Shown here piece after piece: positions 40,078-49,548 of a stretch of DNA of 64,000 nt; the stretch's first letter is position 1; every line of letters begins with the position of its first letter. A program made the translations under genes and the position numbers. The stretch is from DATBLE01 sp963837265 (GTDB lineage Bacteria; Actinomycetota; Thermoleophilia; Gaiellales; Gaiellaceae), in contig CAWIMQ010000007.1 in NCBI GenBank assembly GCA_963837265.1, positions 215,518-279,517 on the forward strand, written 5' to 3'. The notes beneath the pieces are model-generated. The model ran no database searches and was not told where the DNA came from. It was given only the letters and a program-made list of their open reading frames with translations.

Positions 40078-40800
40078 ATGGCCACGGTCGGCACCAAGGC
40101 CGACGACCTCGCGCTCGCTCTCGAGGAGGCGATCGTCTCCGGCGAGATCGCGCCCGGCACGGTCCTCCGCCAGGAGCAGCTCTCGGAGCGCTATCACGTC
40201 TCACGAACGCCGGTGCGCGAGGCGCTTCGGCGCCTGGCGGCGCTCGGCCTCGTCTCGTTCGTTCCCAACCGCGGCGTGCGGGTGCGCACGCTCTCGCGTG
40301 AGGAGCTGCATGAGGCGTTCCTGGTGCGCGCCGAGCTGGAGAGCCTCGCGACGGAGCTGGCCACGCCGCGGATCACCCACGAGGGGCTCGCCGAGCTGGA
40401 TTCGGCGGAGAAGCGCTTCGGCGCGCTGACCCTCGAGCTGCGACGGCGCGCACGCGAGGGAACCCAGGACGGCGCGCTCGTGTCCAGCTGGGTGCACGCG
40501 AACCACGCCTTCCACGACGTGATCTACACGGCGGCGGAGGCGCCGTTCGTCGAGCGGCTGGCGAAGAGCGCGCGGCGGAGCTTCTTCACCCATGTCGTCT
40601 GGGCGGCAGGGCTCGACATCGACCACCTGTACGAGCAGAACGACCTCCAGCACCGGGCGATCCGCGAGGCGATCGCCGCCGGAAGCGCGCAGGGGGCGCG
40701 CCTGCTCGCCCGGGAGCACGTCCTCGCCTCCGGCCGGATGCTGGAGACGATCCTCGATCAGGTGCGAGACCGCCAGGCCGCCGAGCTCCGCTCGGCCTGA
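40078..40800 (+). CDS. GntR-family transcriptional regulator with FCD domain (FadR type)
   Basis: A 240-residue regulator. The N-terminal winged helix is clear (GTVLRQEQLSERYHVSRTPVREALRRLAALGLVSFVPNRGVRV, residues 28-70); the C-terminal half is the helical FCD ligand domain with the metal-binding residues expected in NHAFHDVIY and HRAIREAIAAG. It probably senses a small acid and controls aceA or the divergent operon. A TAAACT -10 box ends 8 bases before ATG 40078, so the message is nearly leaderless. Confidence 0.9.
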   Translation: MATVGTKADDLALALEEAIVSGEIAPGTVLRQEQLSERYHVSRTPVREALRRLAALGLVSFVPNRGVRVRTLSREELHEAFLVRAELESLATELATPRITHEGLAELDSAEKRFGALTLELRRRAREGTQDGALVSSWVHANHAFHDVIYTAAEAPFVERLAKSARRSFFTHVVWAAGLDIDHLYEQNDLQHRAIREAIAAGSAQGARLLAREHVLASGRMLETILDQVRDRQAAELRSA

Positions 40801-40897
40801 CTCGGCCGCGGGGAGGGGCCTTTCGGATCCGGCCCTGGCCGAAATCCCACCGCGGCCTACGCGGCGGTCGTGCCGCCCGAGCCGTGGTCGTGCGGCC

Positions 40898-41329
40898 TCA
40901 GCTGTAGTAGCGGAAGACGAGGTCTGCGACGCACACGGGCTTGTCACCGCCCTCGCGCTCGACCGTCGCCGTCATCGTCGCCTGGTAGCCCCAGTCGGCC
41001 TCGTCGACTGCGTCGACGAGAAACGTCGCCCGCACACGAGAGCCGGACGGCACGGGGGCCGGAAAGCGTACGCGGTTGAGGCCGTAGTTGATCCCCATCC
41101 CGCCCGGCTGCCTGGGCACGACCTCGTCCGACATGGCCGGCAGGAGGGAGAGGGTCAGGTATCCGTGCGCGATCGTGGTGCCGAAGGGGCCGGCGGCCGC
41201 CAGCTGCGGGTCGACGTGGATCCATTGCCGGTCGCCCGTCGCCCCGGCGAAGGCGTCGATCCGCTCCTGCGTCACGTCCACCCAGGACGAGGGGCCGAAC
41301 TCGGCGCCCGGTGCGAGAGGCGTCGTCAC
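40898..41329 (-). CDS. MaoC-like enoyl-CoA hydratase/dehydratase
   Basis: A 143-residue hotdog-fold protein with the hydratase-2 motif: Asp in GDRQWIHVDPQ, then GPFGTTIAHGYLTLSL. It hydrates or dehydrates (R)-type enoyl-CoA or acyl-ACP derivatives. It is the last gene of the Liv/acyl-CoA operon, 9 bases after the hydrolase stop, and would act on CoA thioesters made by the two ligases upstream. The single-domain length matches the small MaoC subfamily. Confidence 0.9.
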   Translation of the reverse strand: MTTPLAPGAEFGPSSWVDVTQERIDAFAGATGDRQWIHVDPQLAAAGPFGTTIAHGYLTLSLLPAMSDEVVPRQPGGMGINYGLNRVRFPAPVPSGSRVRATFLVDAVDEADWGYQATMTATVEREGGDKPVCVADLVFRYYS

Positions 41330-41338
41330 CGCGCCACC

Positions 41339-42199
41339 CTATCGCGATCGACCACGTCCCGCGAACCCGAGCATCGCCCGAGCGACGACCGGCGCCCGCT
41401 CGCCGAACGCGAAGGTGATGTGATTCCCGGGAACCTCGACCAGCTCGCCGTGTCGCAGCCTCGTGAGCGTCCGTTGTGCGCCCTCGTCGCTCATGATCGC
41501 CGGCGAGCCGGGCGGGCCGAACGGATCGCGAGCGTGCAGGAGCAGGGTCGGGCACTCGACGCGCGCGGCGACCTCCTCCCAGTCCGGCTCGAAGGTCGCC
41601 GCCACGCACTGCCGGATGTGCTCGGGCCGGACGTGCGAACGTACCGCCCCGTCCCCCACGTCCTCGAGCTCTGCCGCGTACCAGGCGGCGATGTCGTCGT
41701 CCCACGTCCCGTCGGCGAAGTACGGCATGGAGCGCGCGAACTCCAGGTAGGCCGCCGGGTTCGGATAAGTCCGGTCGAGCCGTGCCAGCGAGGGACCGAT
41801 CTGGTCGAGCACGCTTGCGTCGACCTCGGCGGGGACGTCGAGGACGAGCGCCCGTTCGACCCGCTCGGGCGCGGTCGCGGCGACGTAGAGCGTCAACAGC
41901 CCGCCGAACGAGTGGCCGCCGAGGAGGACGCGGTCGAGCCCGAGCGCGTCGAGGGCGCCGAGCAGGTCGGCGGAGTGGTCGGCCATCGAGTAGCCTGCGG
42001 CCGGCTGGTCGGTCAGGCCGCGGCCGCGCAGGTCGAACGCCAGCACGCGGACGGCCGGCGTCAGCCACCGCGCGAGCACGTCGAAGAAGTGGGCGTTCGC
42101 GGAGAGGCCGTGCGCGAGGAGGAGCGTCGGTCCGCTGCCCTCGTGCTCGAGATAGTGGAGCCGAATGCCGTTCGCCTCCACGAAACGGCTCGTGCTCAC
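41339..42199 (-). CDS. Alpha/beta hydrolase (first of two in the operon)
   Basis: A 286-residue alpha/beta hydrolase. The oxyanion hole is at LLAHGLSANAHFF, the nucleophile elbow is GGHSFGG (about residue 94), and the C-terminal part contains VEVPGNHITFAF with the likely catalytic His. Substrates of this type range from esters to carbon-carbon bonds of ring-cleavage products. It overlaps the upstream acyl-CoA ligase gene by 4 bases (ATGA). With MaoC and the ligases it should act late in the pathway. Confidence 0.88.
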   Translation of the reverse strand: MSTSRFVEANGIRLHYLEHEGSGPTLLLAHGLSANAHFFDVLARWLTPAVRVLAFDLRGRGLTDQPAAGYSMADHSADLLGALDALGLDRVLLGGHSFGGLLTLYVAATAPERVERALVLDVPAEVDASVLDQIGPSLARLDRTYPNPAAYLEFARSMPYFADGTWDDDIAAWYAAELEDVGDGAVRSHVRPEHIRQCVAATFEPDWEEVAARVECPTLLLHARDPFGPPGSPAIMSDEGAQRTLTRLRHGELVEVPGNHITFAFGERAPVVARAMLGFAGRGRSR

Positions 42200-43698
42200 G
42201 CCCGCTCCAGATACTCGTCACGGATGACGCGACGCAGCGTCTTGCCGGCGGCGCTGAGCGGGAACTCCTCCCGCACCACCACCTCCCGGACGCGCTGGTA
42301 CCTCGCAGGCACGCGCTCGTTGATCCACTCCCGCAGCTGGCCGGCCGTCACCGTCGCTCCCGGGCGCAGCCGCAGCGCGGCGATCGGGCTCTCGCCCCAG
42401 CGTTCGTCGGGCACGCCGAAGACTGCGACGTCGAGAACGTCCGGGTGCCGCACCGCCACCTCTTCGATGTCGCGCGGGTAGACGTTGACCCCGCCCGAGA
42501 TCACGAGGTCCTTCTTGCGGTCGACGAGGTAGAGGAAGCCGTCGTCGTCGACGTAGCCGAGATCGCCGCTGTACAGCCAGCCGTCGACGAGTGCCGCTGC
42601 CGTCAGATCGGGGCGCCCGTGGTACCCCGGCATCGTGATCGGCCCACGCCCGGCGATCTCGCCGACCTCGCCGGCGGCAAGCTCACGTCCGTCGCCGCCG
42701 ACGATGCGCATCTCGTACAGGGGCGGGGGGACTCCGACCGACTCCGGCTTGCGCTCCACGTCGTCACGATCGAGGATCGTCACGAACCCCTCCGTCAGGC
42801 CGTAGAGCTCGTACAGCCGCCGCGGCAGCTTCCGGATCAACTCCCGCTTGTGCTCCAGCAGAAGCGGCGCCCCCAGCGAGAGAATCATCTCGAGTCGCGG
42901 CAGGTGCGCCTCGGCGAGCTCGTCGTGCGCGAGGAGCACGATCAGCTGCGAGGGCACGAGCATCGTATGGGTGACCGCCTCGCGCGCGAGCGCGTCGAGG
43001 ACGGCGGTCGGGTCGAATCCCGGCAGCAGGACATAGGTGCAGCCGAGATACAGCGCCGGCATCAGGGTCACGAAGGCGCCGTTGAACGCGAGCGACCCGG
43101 AATGGAGCACGACGCTGTCCGGCCGCATACGGAACGAGCTCGCAAATCCGGTCGCGTAGGCTTCCCGGATCCTGTGCGTATGCACGATCCCCTTCGGGAC
43201 GCCGGTCGTGCCCGAGCTGTAGAGGATCGTCAGAGGATGGTCGTCCGCCAGCCGCGGGGCAGGCGGAGGCTGGGTCGACGCTGTCCCGGTCACCGTTTCG
43301 TAGGAGCCTCCGGCGACGAGGAAACGCTCCTCCGGCACGCCGAGCGCCGCCCGTACGGAGCCGGCCTCGCCTGCGATCCTCTCCGAGGCGACGAGCGCAG
43401 ACACCGCCGCGTCACCGAGCAACGAGCGCAAGCCTTCCGCCCGGAGGAGCGGGCTCATCGGCACGGCGACGATCCCGGTCTTCATCGCGGCGAGGTAGAG
43501 CTCGACGAGCGGGACGCAGTTGTCGAGCAGGAGCCCGACCCGGTCGCCGCTCTCGAGCCCGAGGGCAAGGAGCGCGTTCGCCGCCCGGTTCGCCCGGGCG
43601 TCGAGCTCGGCGTGCGTGAGCCGCTCCCTGCCGAAGACGAGCGCGAGGCGGTCCGCGCGGTAACGGGCGTGGTGCGCGGCCAGCGACTCGAGGCTCAC
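42196..43698 (-). CDS. Acyl-CoA ligase (AMP-forming), first copy
   Basis: A 500-residue ANL-superfamily enzyme that activates a carboxylic acid with ATP and CoA. The P-loop is LYSSGTTGVPKG; A5 is YELYGLTEG; A7/A8 are YSGDLGYVDDDGFLYLVDRKKDLVISGG; and the A10 catalytic Lys is in SAAGKTLRRV. The motif arrangement is that of medium-chain or aryl acid ligases, but the substrate cannot be read from sequence. GTG 43698 overlaps the KAS-III-like stop (GTGA). A second, paralogous ligase sits three genes upstream. Confidence 0.93.
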   Translation of the reverse strand: MSLESLAAHHARYRADRLALVFGRERLTHAELDARANRAANALLALGLESGDRVGLLLDNCVPLVELYLAAMKTGIVAVPMSPLLRAEGLRSLLGDAAVSALVASERIAGEAGSVRAALGVPEERFLVAGGSYETVTGTASTQPPPAPRLADDHPLTILYSSGTTGVPKGIVHTHRIREAYATGFASSFRMRPDSVVLHSGSLAFNGAFVTLMPALYLGCTYVLLPGFDPTAVLDALAREAVTHTMLVPSQLIVLLAHDELAEAHLPRLEMILSLGAPLLLEHKRELIRKLPRRLYELYGLTEGFVTILDRDDVERKPESVGVPPPLYEMRIVGGDGRELAAGEVGEIAGRGPITMPGYHGRPDLTAAALVDGWLYSGDLGYVDDDGFLYLVDRKKDLVISGGVNVYPRDIEEVAVRHPDVLDVAVFGVPDERWGESPIAALRLRPGATVTAGQLREWINERVPARYQRVREVVVREEFPLSAAGKTLRRVIRDEYLERA

Positions 43699-44690
43699 AC
43701 GTCCCCCCAGCGGACGGCGCTCGCGGCCCACGTGTACCCGGTCCCGGCGGCGAGGAGGAGGACGAGCTCGCCGTCGCGGAGCTCGCCCGCGCGGGCTGCC
43801 CGGTCGAGCGCGAGGAGCGGGTCGACTCCGCTCATGTGACCCGTGTCGTCGAGGTAGGCGGCGCGCGACTCGTCGATCCCGAGCTCCGTGACGAGCGCGC
43901 GGTGCATCGAGGGCTTCATGTGGATACCGCAGAGATAGCCGACATCTGCGAGGGTCGCGCCGCTCCGCTCGACCGCCCCCCTCGCTGCGGCGGCGAAGTT
44001 TGCGAGGCTGACCTCGTCCAAGCCGCGTTTCATTCCGGCCGGATCGACGACGTCGAGGAACCGGTACCCGCCGTTCGGCGAGACGCTCCCACCGCCGGGC
44101 ACCTTCACCTGGAGCGAGAACGAGCCGTCGGTCCGCCCGTAGCAGCCGAGCACCCGGTTGCGGCCGCCGTCCTTGACGAGCAGCCCGGCGACCGCGCCGT
44201 CTCCAAAGTTGAACATGAAGCGAGAGCGCTCGTTTCGGTAGTCGAGGAGGTACGACTCTCGACACGCCGCGACCAGCAGGATCGTCCGCAGCTCGTCCTC
44301 GGCGAGGAGCATGTCGCGCGCCATGCGCAGGGCGACGGGCGTGCCGCACGAGACGTTGTCGTACTCGACCGCGTATGCGCGCGTGGCTCTGATGCGATGC
44401 CCGATCAGCGGCGCGACCTGCCAGACGGCGTAGTCCTTCCACATCGAGCCGTAGTACATGACGACGTCGATCGTCTCGGGGTCGATGCCCGTCTCGGCGA
44501 GCAGCGCCTCTGCTGCGCTGACCGAGAGGTCGCTGACGTGCTCGTCCTCACCTGCGATGTGCTTCCCGCGCAGGCCGAACTTCTCCACGATCACCCGCTC
44601 GGGGATCCCGCTTCGCTCCGCGATCTCGGCGGCGGTCATCCAACGCTCGGGCAAATAGGCCGCGGTCGCCGCGAGCGACACCGTCGTCAT
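43695..44690 (-). CDS. KAS III / FabH-like condensing enzyme
   Basis: A 331-residue thiolase-fold protein. The nucleophile is Cys115 in NVSCGTP and a catalytic His257 lies in CGIHMKPS. Where FabH has the third residue Asn, in a YGN-type context, this protein has DDTGHMSGVD, so His285 replaces Asn. This is a known alternative outside primary FabH enzymes and suggests a different acyl substrate or reaction. Neighbouring CoA ligases and a MaoC hydratase imply that it condenses or cleaves CoA-bound acids. ATG 44690 overlaps the TetR gene stop (ATGA). Confidence 0.88.
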   Translation of the reverse strand: MTTVSLAATAAYLPERWMTAAEIAERSGIPERVIVEKFGLRGKHIAGEDEHVSDLSVSAAEALLAETGIDPETIDVVMYYGSMWKDYAVWQVAPLIGHRIRATRAYAVEYDNVSCGTPVALRMARDMLLAEDELRTILLVAACRESYLLDYRNERSRFMFNFGDGAVAGLLVKDGGRNRVLGCYGRTDGSFSLQVKVPGGGSVSPNGGYRFLDVVDPAGMKRGLDEVSLANFAAAARGAVERSGATLADVGYLCGIHMKPSMHRALVTELGIDESRAAYLDDTGHMSGVDPLLALDRAARAGELRDGELVLLLAAGTGYTWAASAVRWGDV

Positions 44691-45298
44691 TCCGCAGGCT
44701 CCAGGACCGCCCGGATGATCCGGCCGAGCTCGGCCGCCACCGAATCGGGCACGCTGCCGTTACCCCAGACGATCCAGCGCATCCCGATCATCTCGCCGAT
44801 CGCCATCAACGCCCACGCCGCCACCTCGGGGTCGATCGGGCCGAACTCGCGCCGGCGGACGGCGTCGCGAAGCGACGCGACGTAGCGCTCGGACACCCGG
44901 TCGTAGTGCCATCGGTAGATATCAGGCGAGACGAACGCGGCCTGCCGGATGATCTTGTAGAGGCCCGGGTGCCCGACCGCGAAGTCGAAGTAGCCGCGAA
45001 AGCCGAAGAGCTCGCGCTCGACGGGCGTCTCGCCCCGCGACGCCGCCTCGCTCATCGCGCGGCGAATGCGGCGGTTCAGGTCGCGGACGAGCTCGTCGAA
45101 GATCTCCTGCTTGGAGCTGAAGTACAGATAGAAGGTGCCCTGGCTGACGCGGCTGGCCTCGGTGATCTTCACGATCGACGCCTCGTGGTAGCCGAGGTCG
45201 CCGAAGACCTGCTCGGCCGCTTCGAGGAGGCGCTGCCTCGTCTCGAGGCCCCGCGGCGAGAGCGCCCGTCCGTTGGCGCCGGTCACGACCTCGCTCAT
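44687..45298 (-). CDS. TetR-family regulator inside the Liv/acyl-CoA operon
   Basis: A 203-residue repressor. The helix-turn-helix is SIVKITEASRVSQGTFYLYFSSKQEIFDELV (about residues 37-67), typical of TetR; the rest is a helical ligand-binding domain (FRGYFDFAVGHPGLYKIIR and further) of the FadR/TetR_C type. It is translated from within the operon (ATGA overlaps on both sides), so it probably autoregulates the whole unit and may be released by an acyl-CoA product of the neighbouring ligases. Confidence 0.92.
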   Translation of the reverse strand: MSEVVTGANGRALSPRGLETRQRLLEAAEQVFGDLGYHEASIVKITEASRVSQGTFYLYFSSKQEIFDELVRDLNRRIRRAMSEAASRGETPVERELFGFRGYFDFAVGHPGLYKIIRQAAFVSPDIYRWHYDRVSERYVASLRDAVRRREFGPIDPEVAAWALMAIGEMIGMRWIVWGNGSVPDSVAAELGRIIRAVLEPAE

Positions 45299-46791
45299 GC
45301 GACCTCCGTCCCTTCGGCTCCGACCTGGTCGGGGGCCCGTACGCCCGGGGCGCCGGTGTCCGCCCCGGGGCCGGGAGCGACCAGTGCTTGCTTCTGGATC
45401 TTGCCGAGGCTGTTCCGCGGCACTTCCGAGACGAACCAGACGGACGTCGGCACCTTGAACTTCGCCAGGCGGGCCCTGCACCACTCGACCAGCTCTTCCT
45501 CGCCGGCGCCGTCGGCGACGACGAACGCGATGCCGACCTCTCCCCAGCGCGCGTCGGCCACGCCGACGACCGCCGCGTCGGTCACCCGCGGGTGCTCGTG
45601 CAGGACGGCCTCGACCTCGGCGGGGTACACGTTCTCCCCGCCGGAGATGAACATGTCCTTCAGACGGCCCTTGATCCGGTAGAAGCCCTCCCCGTCACGC
45701 TCGGCGATATCGCCGGTGCGCAACCAGCCGTCCTCCGTGAACGCCTCCGCAGAGGCCCCGGGATCGCGCCAGTAGCCGGGGAAGACGTTCGGCCCGCGGA
45801 CCTGGAGCTCGCCGTCGTCCGAGATCCGGACGTCGACGAACGGGTACGGCTTGCCGGCAAAGCCGATCTTCCGCACCGCGTCCTCGGGCGGCAGGCAGAG
45901 AACGTTCGGCGATGCCTCCGTCAGGCCGTACCCCTGGATCACGGCGGTGCCACGCGCCGCCCACGTCTCGAGCAGCGGCTCGGGCATCGGCGCACCGCCG
46001 ACGACCGCGCGCTCGAGGCTCGACAGATCGGCCTCGGCGAAGCGCGGGTGCCGGGCGAGGAAGAGGTAGATCGGAGGGACGCCCATCATCGTCGTCACCC
46101 GCTTCTCCTCGATCAGCCGAAGCGTCCGCTCCGCGTCGAACTCGCGCTCCAGCACCACGGTCGCGCCCTTCAGCCAGGCAAGGAGTGGCTGGACGTTCCA
46201 GCCGCCGATGTGGTACTGCGGCAGAACCTGAAGCACGACGTCGTCGTTGCGCACCCCGGTCGCGAGATCGAAGGAGAGATTCGTCCAGAAGCAGTTCGCG
46301 TGCGTCAGCATCGCGCCCTTCGGCCTGCCGGTCGTGCCGGAGGTGTAGATCAGGAGCAGGCCGTCGTCGCCGCGCACCTCCACCGACGGAGCACGCCCGC
46401 GGGAGGCGGTCTCGAGGAGCTCGAACGGGAAGCGGGTCTCCTCCGCCAGGCCGGTGTAGTGGTGCTCGACGAGAAACAGCGATGGGCCGGCGTCGTCGAG
46501 CTGGAAGCGCAGCTCCGGCGCCGCCAGGCGCCACGAGAGCGGGAGCAGGATCACCCCGCTCTTCGCGCATGCGAAGAGCACGGCCACGTGCTCCGGCGAG
46601 TTGCCGCTCAACGTCGCGACCCGGTCGCCGTGCTTCAGGCCGGCATCGGCGAATGCTGCCGCGAACGCGTCGGAGAGGGCGTCGAGCTCGCCGTACGTGA
46701 AGGCCCGGCCCTGGTAGTCGATTGCCACCCTGTCGGGCGTGTTCCGGCCCCGGTCGCGGATCCACCGGTCAACGGTGCACACGCCGTTCAT
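45295..46791 (-). CDS. Acyl-CoA ligase (AMP-forming), second copy
   Basis: A 498-residue ANL enzyme: P-loop LIYTSGTTGRPKG, A5 IQGYGLTEAS, A8 GDIAERDGEGFYRIKGRLKDMFISGG, A10 NSLGKIQK. It shares the ligase layout with the 42196 protein but is only a distant paralogue (different A5, different tail), so it may activate another acid in the same route. The C-terminal tail of about 25 residues is Gly/Ala/Pro rich. ATG 46791 overlaps the hydrolase stop and its own end overlaps the TetR start. Confidence 0.93.
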   Translation of the reverse strand: MNGVCTVDRWIRDRGRNTPDRVAIDYQGRAFTYGELDALSDAFAAAFADAGLKHGDRVATLSGNSPEHVAVLFACAKSGVILLPLSWRLAAPELRFQLDDAGPSLFLVEHHYTGLAEETRFPFELLETASRGRAPSVEVRGDDGLLLIYTSGTTGRPKGAMLTHANCFWTNLSFDLATGVRNDDVVLQVLPQYHIGGWNVQPLLAWLKGATVVLEREFDAERTLRLIEEKRVTTMMGVPPIYLFLARHPRFAEADLSSLERAVVGGAPMPEPLLETWAARGTAVIQGYGLTEASPNVLCLPPEDAVRKIGFAGKPYPFVDVRISDDGELQVRGPNVFPGYWRDPGASAEAFTEDGWLRTGDIAERDGEGFYRIKGRLKDMFISGGENVYPAEVEAVLHEHPRVTDAAVVGVADARWGEVGIAFVVADGAGEEELVEWCRARLAKFKVPTSVWFVSEVPRNSLGKIQKQALVAPGPGADTGAPGVRAPDQVGAEGTEVA

Positions 46792-47579
46792 CCGAGGAAC
46801 TCCTCGAGCAGCGACACGAGCTCGGCCGGCCGGCCCCAGAAGAAGAGGTGACCGCCTGGGAGCGTCGAGAGTCGAGCGCCGGGGATGCGCTCGGCCAGGA
46901 GCGCCGCATTCCGCGGGTCGACGACGACGTCGCTCTCGCCCTGGACGACGAGCGTCGGTGCGTCGATCCGGGTGAGCTCTTCCCAGACGTCGAACGTGCT
47001 CCAGATCCCCGCCTGCGCCGCCCAGCCGGCCGGGTCCGGCGGGTTCGCCGTGCGAATCTCGACCAATCGCTCGACGAGCGCCGGATCGGCCTCCGGCTCG
47101 AGAGCGTTCTCCACGAAACGCCGCAGAGCCGTCGCCGGCTCGAGCGCCGCGGACTCCGCCATCAGCCGGAGGGTCGGCTCCGGGATCGGGTGCATGTGCG
47201 AGGCGCCCGACATCGTCGCCGCGAGCACGAGCCGGTCGACACGCTCCCGATGCCGCAACGCCAGCTCCAGGGCGACGGCACCGCCCAGGCTTGCCCCGAC
47301 GACGTGCGCCCGGCCGACGCCGGCCGCGTCCAGGACGGCGAGCGCGTCGCCTGCCATCTGCACCGCCGTGTAGGGGCCGGGAGGAACGTCGCTCTCGCCG
47401 TAGCCGCGGTTGTCGAAGACGAGGACGCGATACCGCTCGGCGAGCGGCCCGACGACCGGCCCCCATCCCCAGCGGCCGTAGCCCAGCCCCATGATCAGGA
47501 GCAGCGCCGGCCCGTCGCCGTACGACTCGAACGCGATCGAGACGTCACCGTTCCGTGCCCGCTGCACGGGTGCGCTCAA
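46788..47579 (-). CDS. Alpha/beta hydrolase (second of two in the operon)
   Basis: A 263-residue hydrolase with LLIMGLGYGRWGW at the oxyanion hole, VGASLGGAVA at the nucleophile (Ser about 94) and a C-terminal GGHLFFWG with the catalytic His. It starts at TTG 47579, which overlaps the livM stop (TTGA); a more distant start would lose this coupling. It resembles the other operon hydrolase only in the fold. It may release an acid from an imported ester before CoA ligation. Confidence 0.9.
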   Translation of the reverse strand: MSAPVQRARNGDVSIAFESYGDGPALLLIMGLGYGRWGWGPVVGPLAERYRVLVFDNRGYGESDVPPGPYTAVQMAGDALAVLDAAGVGRAHVVGASLGGAVALELALRHRERVDRLVLAATMSGASHMHPIPEPTLRLMAESAALEPATALRRFVENALEPEADPALVERLVEIRTANPPDPAGWAAQAGIWSTFDVWEELTRIDAPTLVVQGESDVVVDPRNAALLAERIPGARLSTLPGGHLFFWGRPAELVSLLEEFLG

Positions 47580-48670
47580 GCCAGGTCCTCCAGGCTGGGG
47601 TCGTCCGCCGGGCTGCGAAACGCGGTGCCGAGGCGCCGGAGCCCGCTCGCGCCCCTGCGGCCGTGCTCGGCGAGCCCGGCGAGGCCACCCGGCAGGAAGA
47701 GGACGACGAGGACGAAGATCGCGCCGAGGACGAAGAGCGGCTGTGAGAGCGGCGTCCGCAACACCCCGGGCAGGCTCTGGACCGCGTGCGAGCCCCCGAG
47801 CACGACGAGGCGCTGGTTGGCGTACGTGTAGAGGACGCCGCCGAGAAGCGGCCCCCAGATCGTCCCGGTCCCGCCGAGCACGACCATCAAGAGCAGGGCG
47901 AGCGTGAAATCGGGAGTGGTCACGCCCATGTCTGCGCCGCCGACGACCAGCAGGTAGACCACGCCGCCGGCCGTCGCGAGGGACGAACCGAGCACGAACG
48001 CGAGCAGCTTGTAGCCGCGCGTCCGGAGCCCGAGCACCTCGACTCGGCGCTCGTTCTCCCGGATCGCCTGCCACACGTGCCCCGGCGAGGAGCGGACGGC
48101 CCAGCCGACGACCGCCGCGACCGCGACCGCGTAGCCGAGCGAGAGCCAGTAGAGGTTCTTCGTGTTGTGCACGCCGACGAACGCGGCAGGCACGGCCGTG
48201 TAGTCGTAGCCGAGGCCCTGCTCGCCGCCCGTCCAGCTGTGCGGGTTCTTCTGAACGAGGATGCTGCCCGCCTGGGCGAACGCGAGCGTGACCATCGCGA
48301 ACGCGATCCCGCCCGTGCGGAGGCTGACCCAGCCGACGGCGGTCGCGACCACGACCCCCGCGGCCGCCGCGATCACGCATCCCTCGGCGAAGCTCCAGTC
48401 CCACTGCGTGATCGCGATGTCGGCGACGTAGACCCCGATCGCGAAGTAGAGCGCGTGCCCGAACGACAAGAGCCCCGTGAACCCGAACAGCAGGTCGTAC
48501 GAGAGCGCGACCCCGGCGAAGACCAGGCAGAGCGCGAAGAGCTGGAGCGTTCCGGGGCTCGAGAGCGAGCCGGGCAGCGCCTTGCCGAGCCCGAAGGAGA
48601 ACGTCGGCACGAAGCAGAGCAGGACGAGCAGCGCCGCGGGCCAACCGACGCGTACGAGCCGAACGGTCAC
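47576..48670 (-). CDS. livM: LivM-type ABC importer permease
   Basis: A 364-residue membrane protein with eight or more helices and the branched-chain-amino-acid permease signature LSYDLLFGFTGLLSFGHALYFAIGVY. Together with LivH it forms the channel of a Liv-type importer. GTG 48670 overlaps the livH stop. The extended C-terminal tail (PADDPSLEDLA) is cytoplasmic. Given the pathway genes next to it, its cargo is more likely an organic acid or aromatic compound than an amino acid, but this is inference. Confidence 0.92.
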   Translation of the reverse strand: MTVRLVRVGWPAALLVLLCFVPTFSFGLGKALPGSLSSPGTLQLFALCLVFAGVALSYDLLFGFTGLLSFGHALYFAIGVYVADIAITQWDWSFAEGCVIAAAAGVVVATAVGWVSLRTGGIAFAMVTLAFAQAGSILVQKNPHSWTGGEQGLGYDYTAVPAAFVGVHNTKNLYWLSLGYAVAVAAVVGWAVRSSPGHVWQAIRENERRVEVLGLRTRGYKLLAFVLGSSLATAGGVVYLLVVGGADMGVTTPDFTLALLLMVVLGGTGTIWGPLLGGVLYTYANQRLVVLGGSHAVQSLPGVLRTPLSQPLFVLGAIFVLVVLFLPGGLAGLAEHGRRGASGLRRLGTAFRSPADDPSLEDLA

Positions 48671-49548
48671 GCGGTCCTCCCGGCGAGCTGCGCCGGCCGG
48701 GCGAGCAGGACCAGGGCGAGGAGCAGCACGACCGACAGGTCGCCGACTCCCGTCGAGTAGTAGTTCACGTACTGCTGCGTGAGCGCGACCACCACGGAGG
48801 CCAATGCGGAGCCCTTGATCGAGCCCAGGCCGCCGATCACGACGACGATGAACGCGAAGATCAGCAGGCTGGTCCCCCGCGTCGGCGTGACCGACGTGAA
48901 GTAGACGCCCGAGAGGACGCCCGCGAGCGAGGCGGCGACGCCTCCGATCGCGAAGACGAGCGTGAACGATCGCTGCACATCGATGCCGAGCGCCGTCACC
49001 ATTGCCCGGTTCTCCACTCCCGCCCGGATGATCAGGCCGTATCGCGTGTAGCGCAGGAAGCCGAGGATGGCGGCGAGAACGACCGCCGCCGCCGCGATCT
49101 CGATCCAGCGATCGTTCGGGATGTGCGCGCCCGCGACCGTGGTCGTCCCGTTGAACCACGCGGGCACGGCGTAGAAGCGTGCATTGCTGCCCCAGACCCC
49201 CTCGACGAGCGCCACGGTCGCGAGCGAGAGCCCGACCGTCACCAGCACCTGCTCGATGTGCCGGAGGTAGAGCGGACGGATGAGCACGAGCTCGGTGAGC
49301 GCAGCGAACACCGCGCCGGCGAGGACGCCGATCAGCGCAGCGACCAGGAAGCGAAGCGTCACCGAGCCGATCCCGCCGAGCTTCGTCTCGGCGAACCACG
49401 CGCCGTACGCCCCGACGGTGAGGAACGCACCGTGCGCGAAGTTGAGGACTCCCATCAGCCCGTAGATGAGCGAGAGCCCGGAGCTGACCAGGAAGTACAT
49501 CGCACCGAGGCCGAGACCCGTGATCGCGAGCAGGATGGGCGTGCTCAT
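48667..49548 (-). CDS. livH: LivH-type ABC importer permease
   Basis: A 293-residue permease with eight predicted helices. The LivH signature is seen in SLIYGLMGVLNFAHGAFLTVGAYGAWF, and the EAA-like coupling region follows later (LGSIKGSALASVVVALTQQYV). It overlaps livM and livF by 4 bases on either side. In Liv systems LivH and LivM heterodimerise, and the binding protein LivK delivers the substrate. Confidence 0.93.
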   Translation of the reverse strand: MSTPILLAITGLGLGAMYFLVSSGLSLIYGLMGVLNFAHGAFLTVGAYGAWFAETKLGGIGSVTLRFLVAALIGVLAGAVFAALTELVLIRPLYLRHIEQVLVTVGLSLATVALVEGVWGSNARFYAVPAWFNGTTTVAGAHIPNDRWIEIAAAAVVLAAILGFLRYTRYGLIIRAGVENRAMVTALGIDVQRSFTLVFAIGGVAASLAGVLSGVYFTSVTPTRGTSLLIFAFIVVVIGGLGSIKGSALASVVVALTQQYVNYYSTGVGDLSVVLLLALVLLARPAQLAGRTA

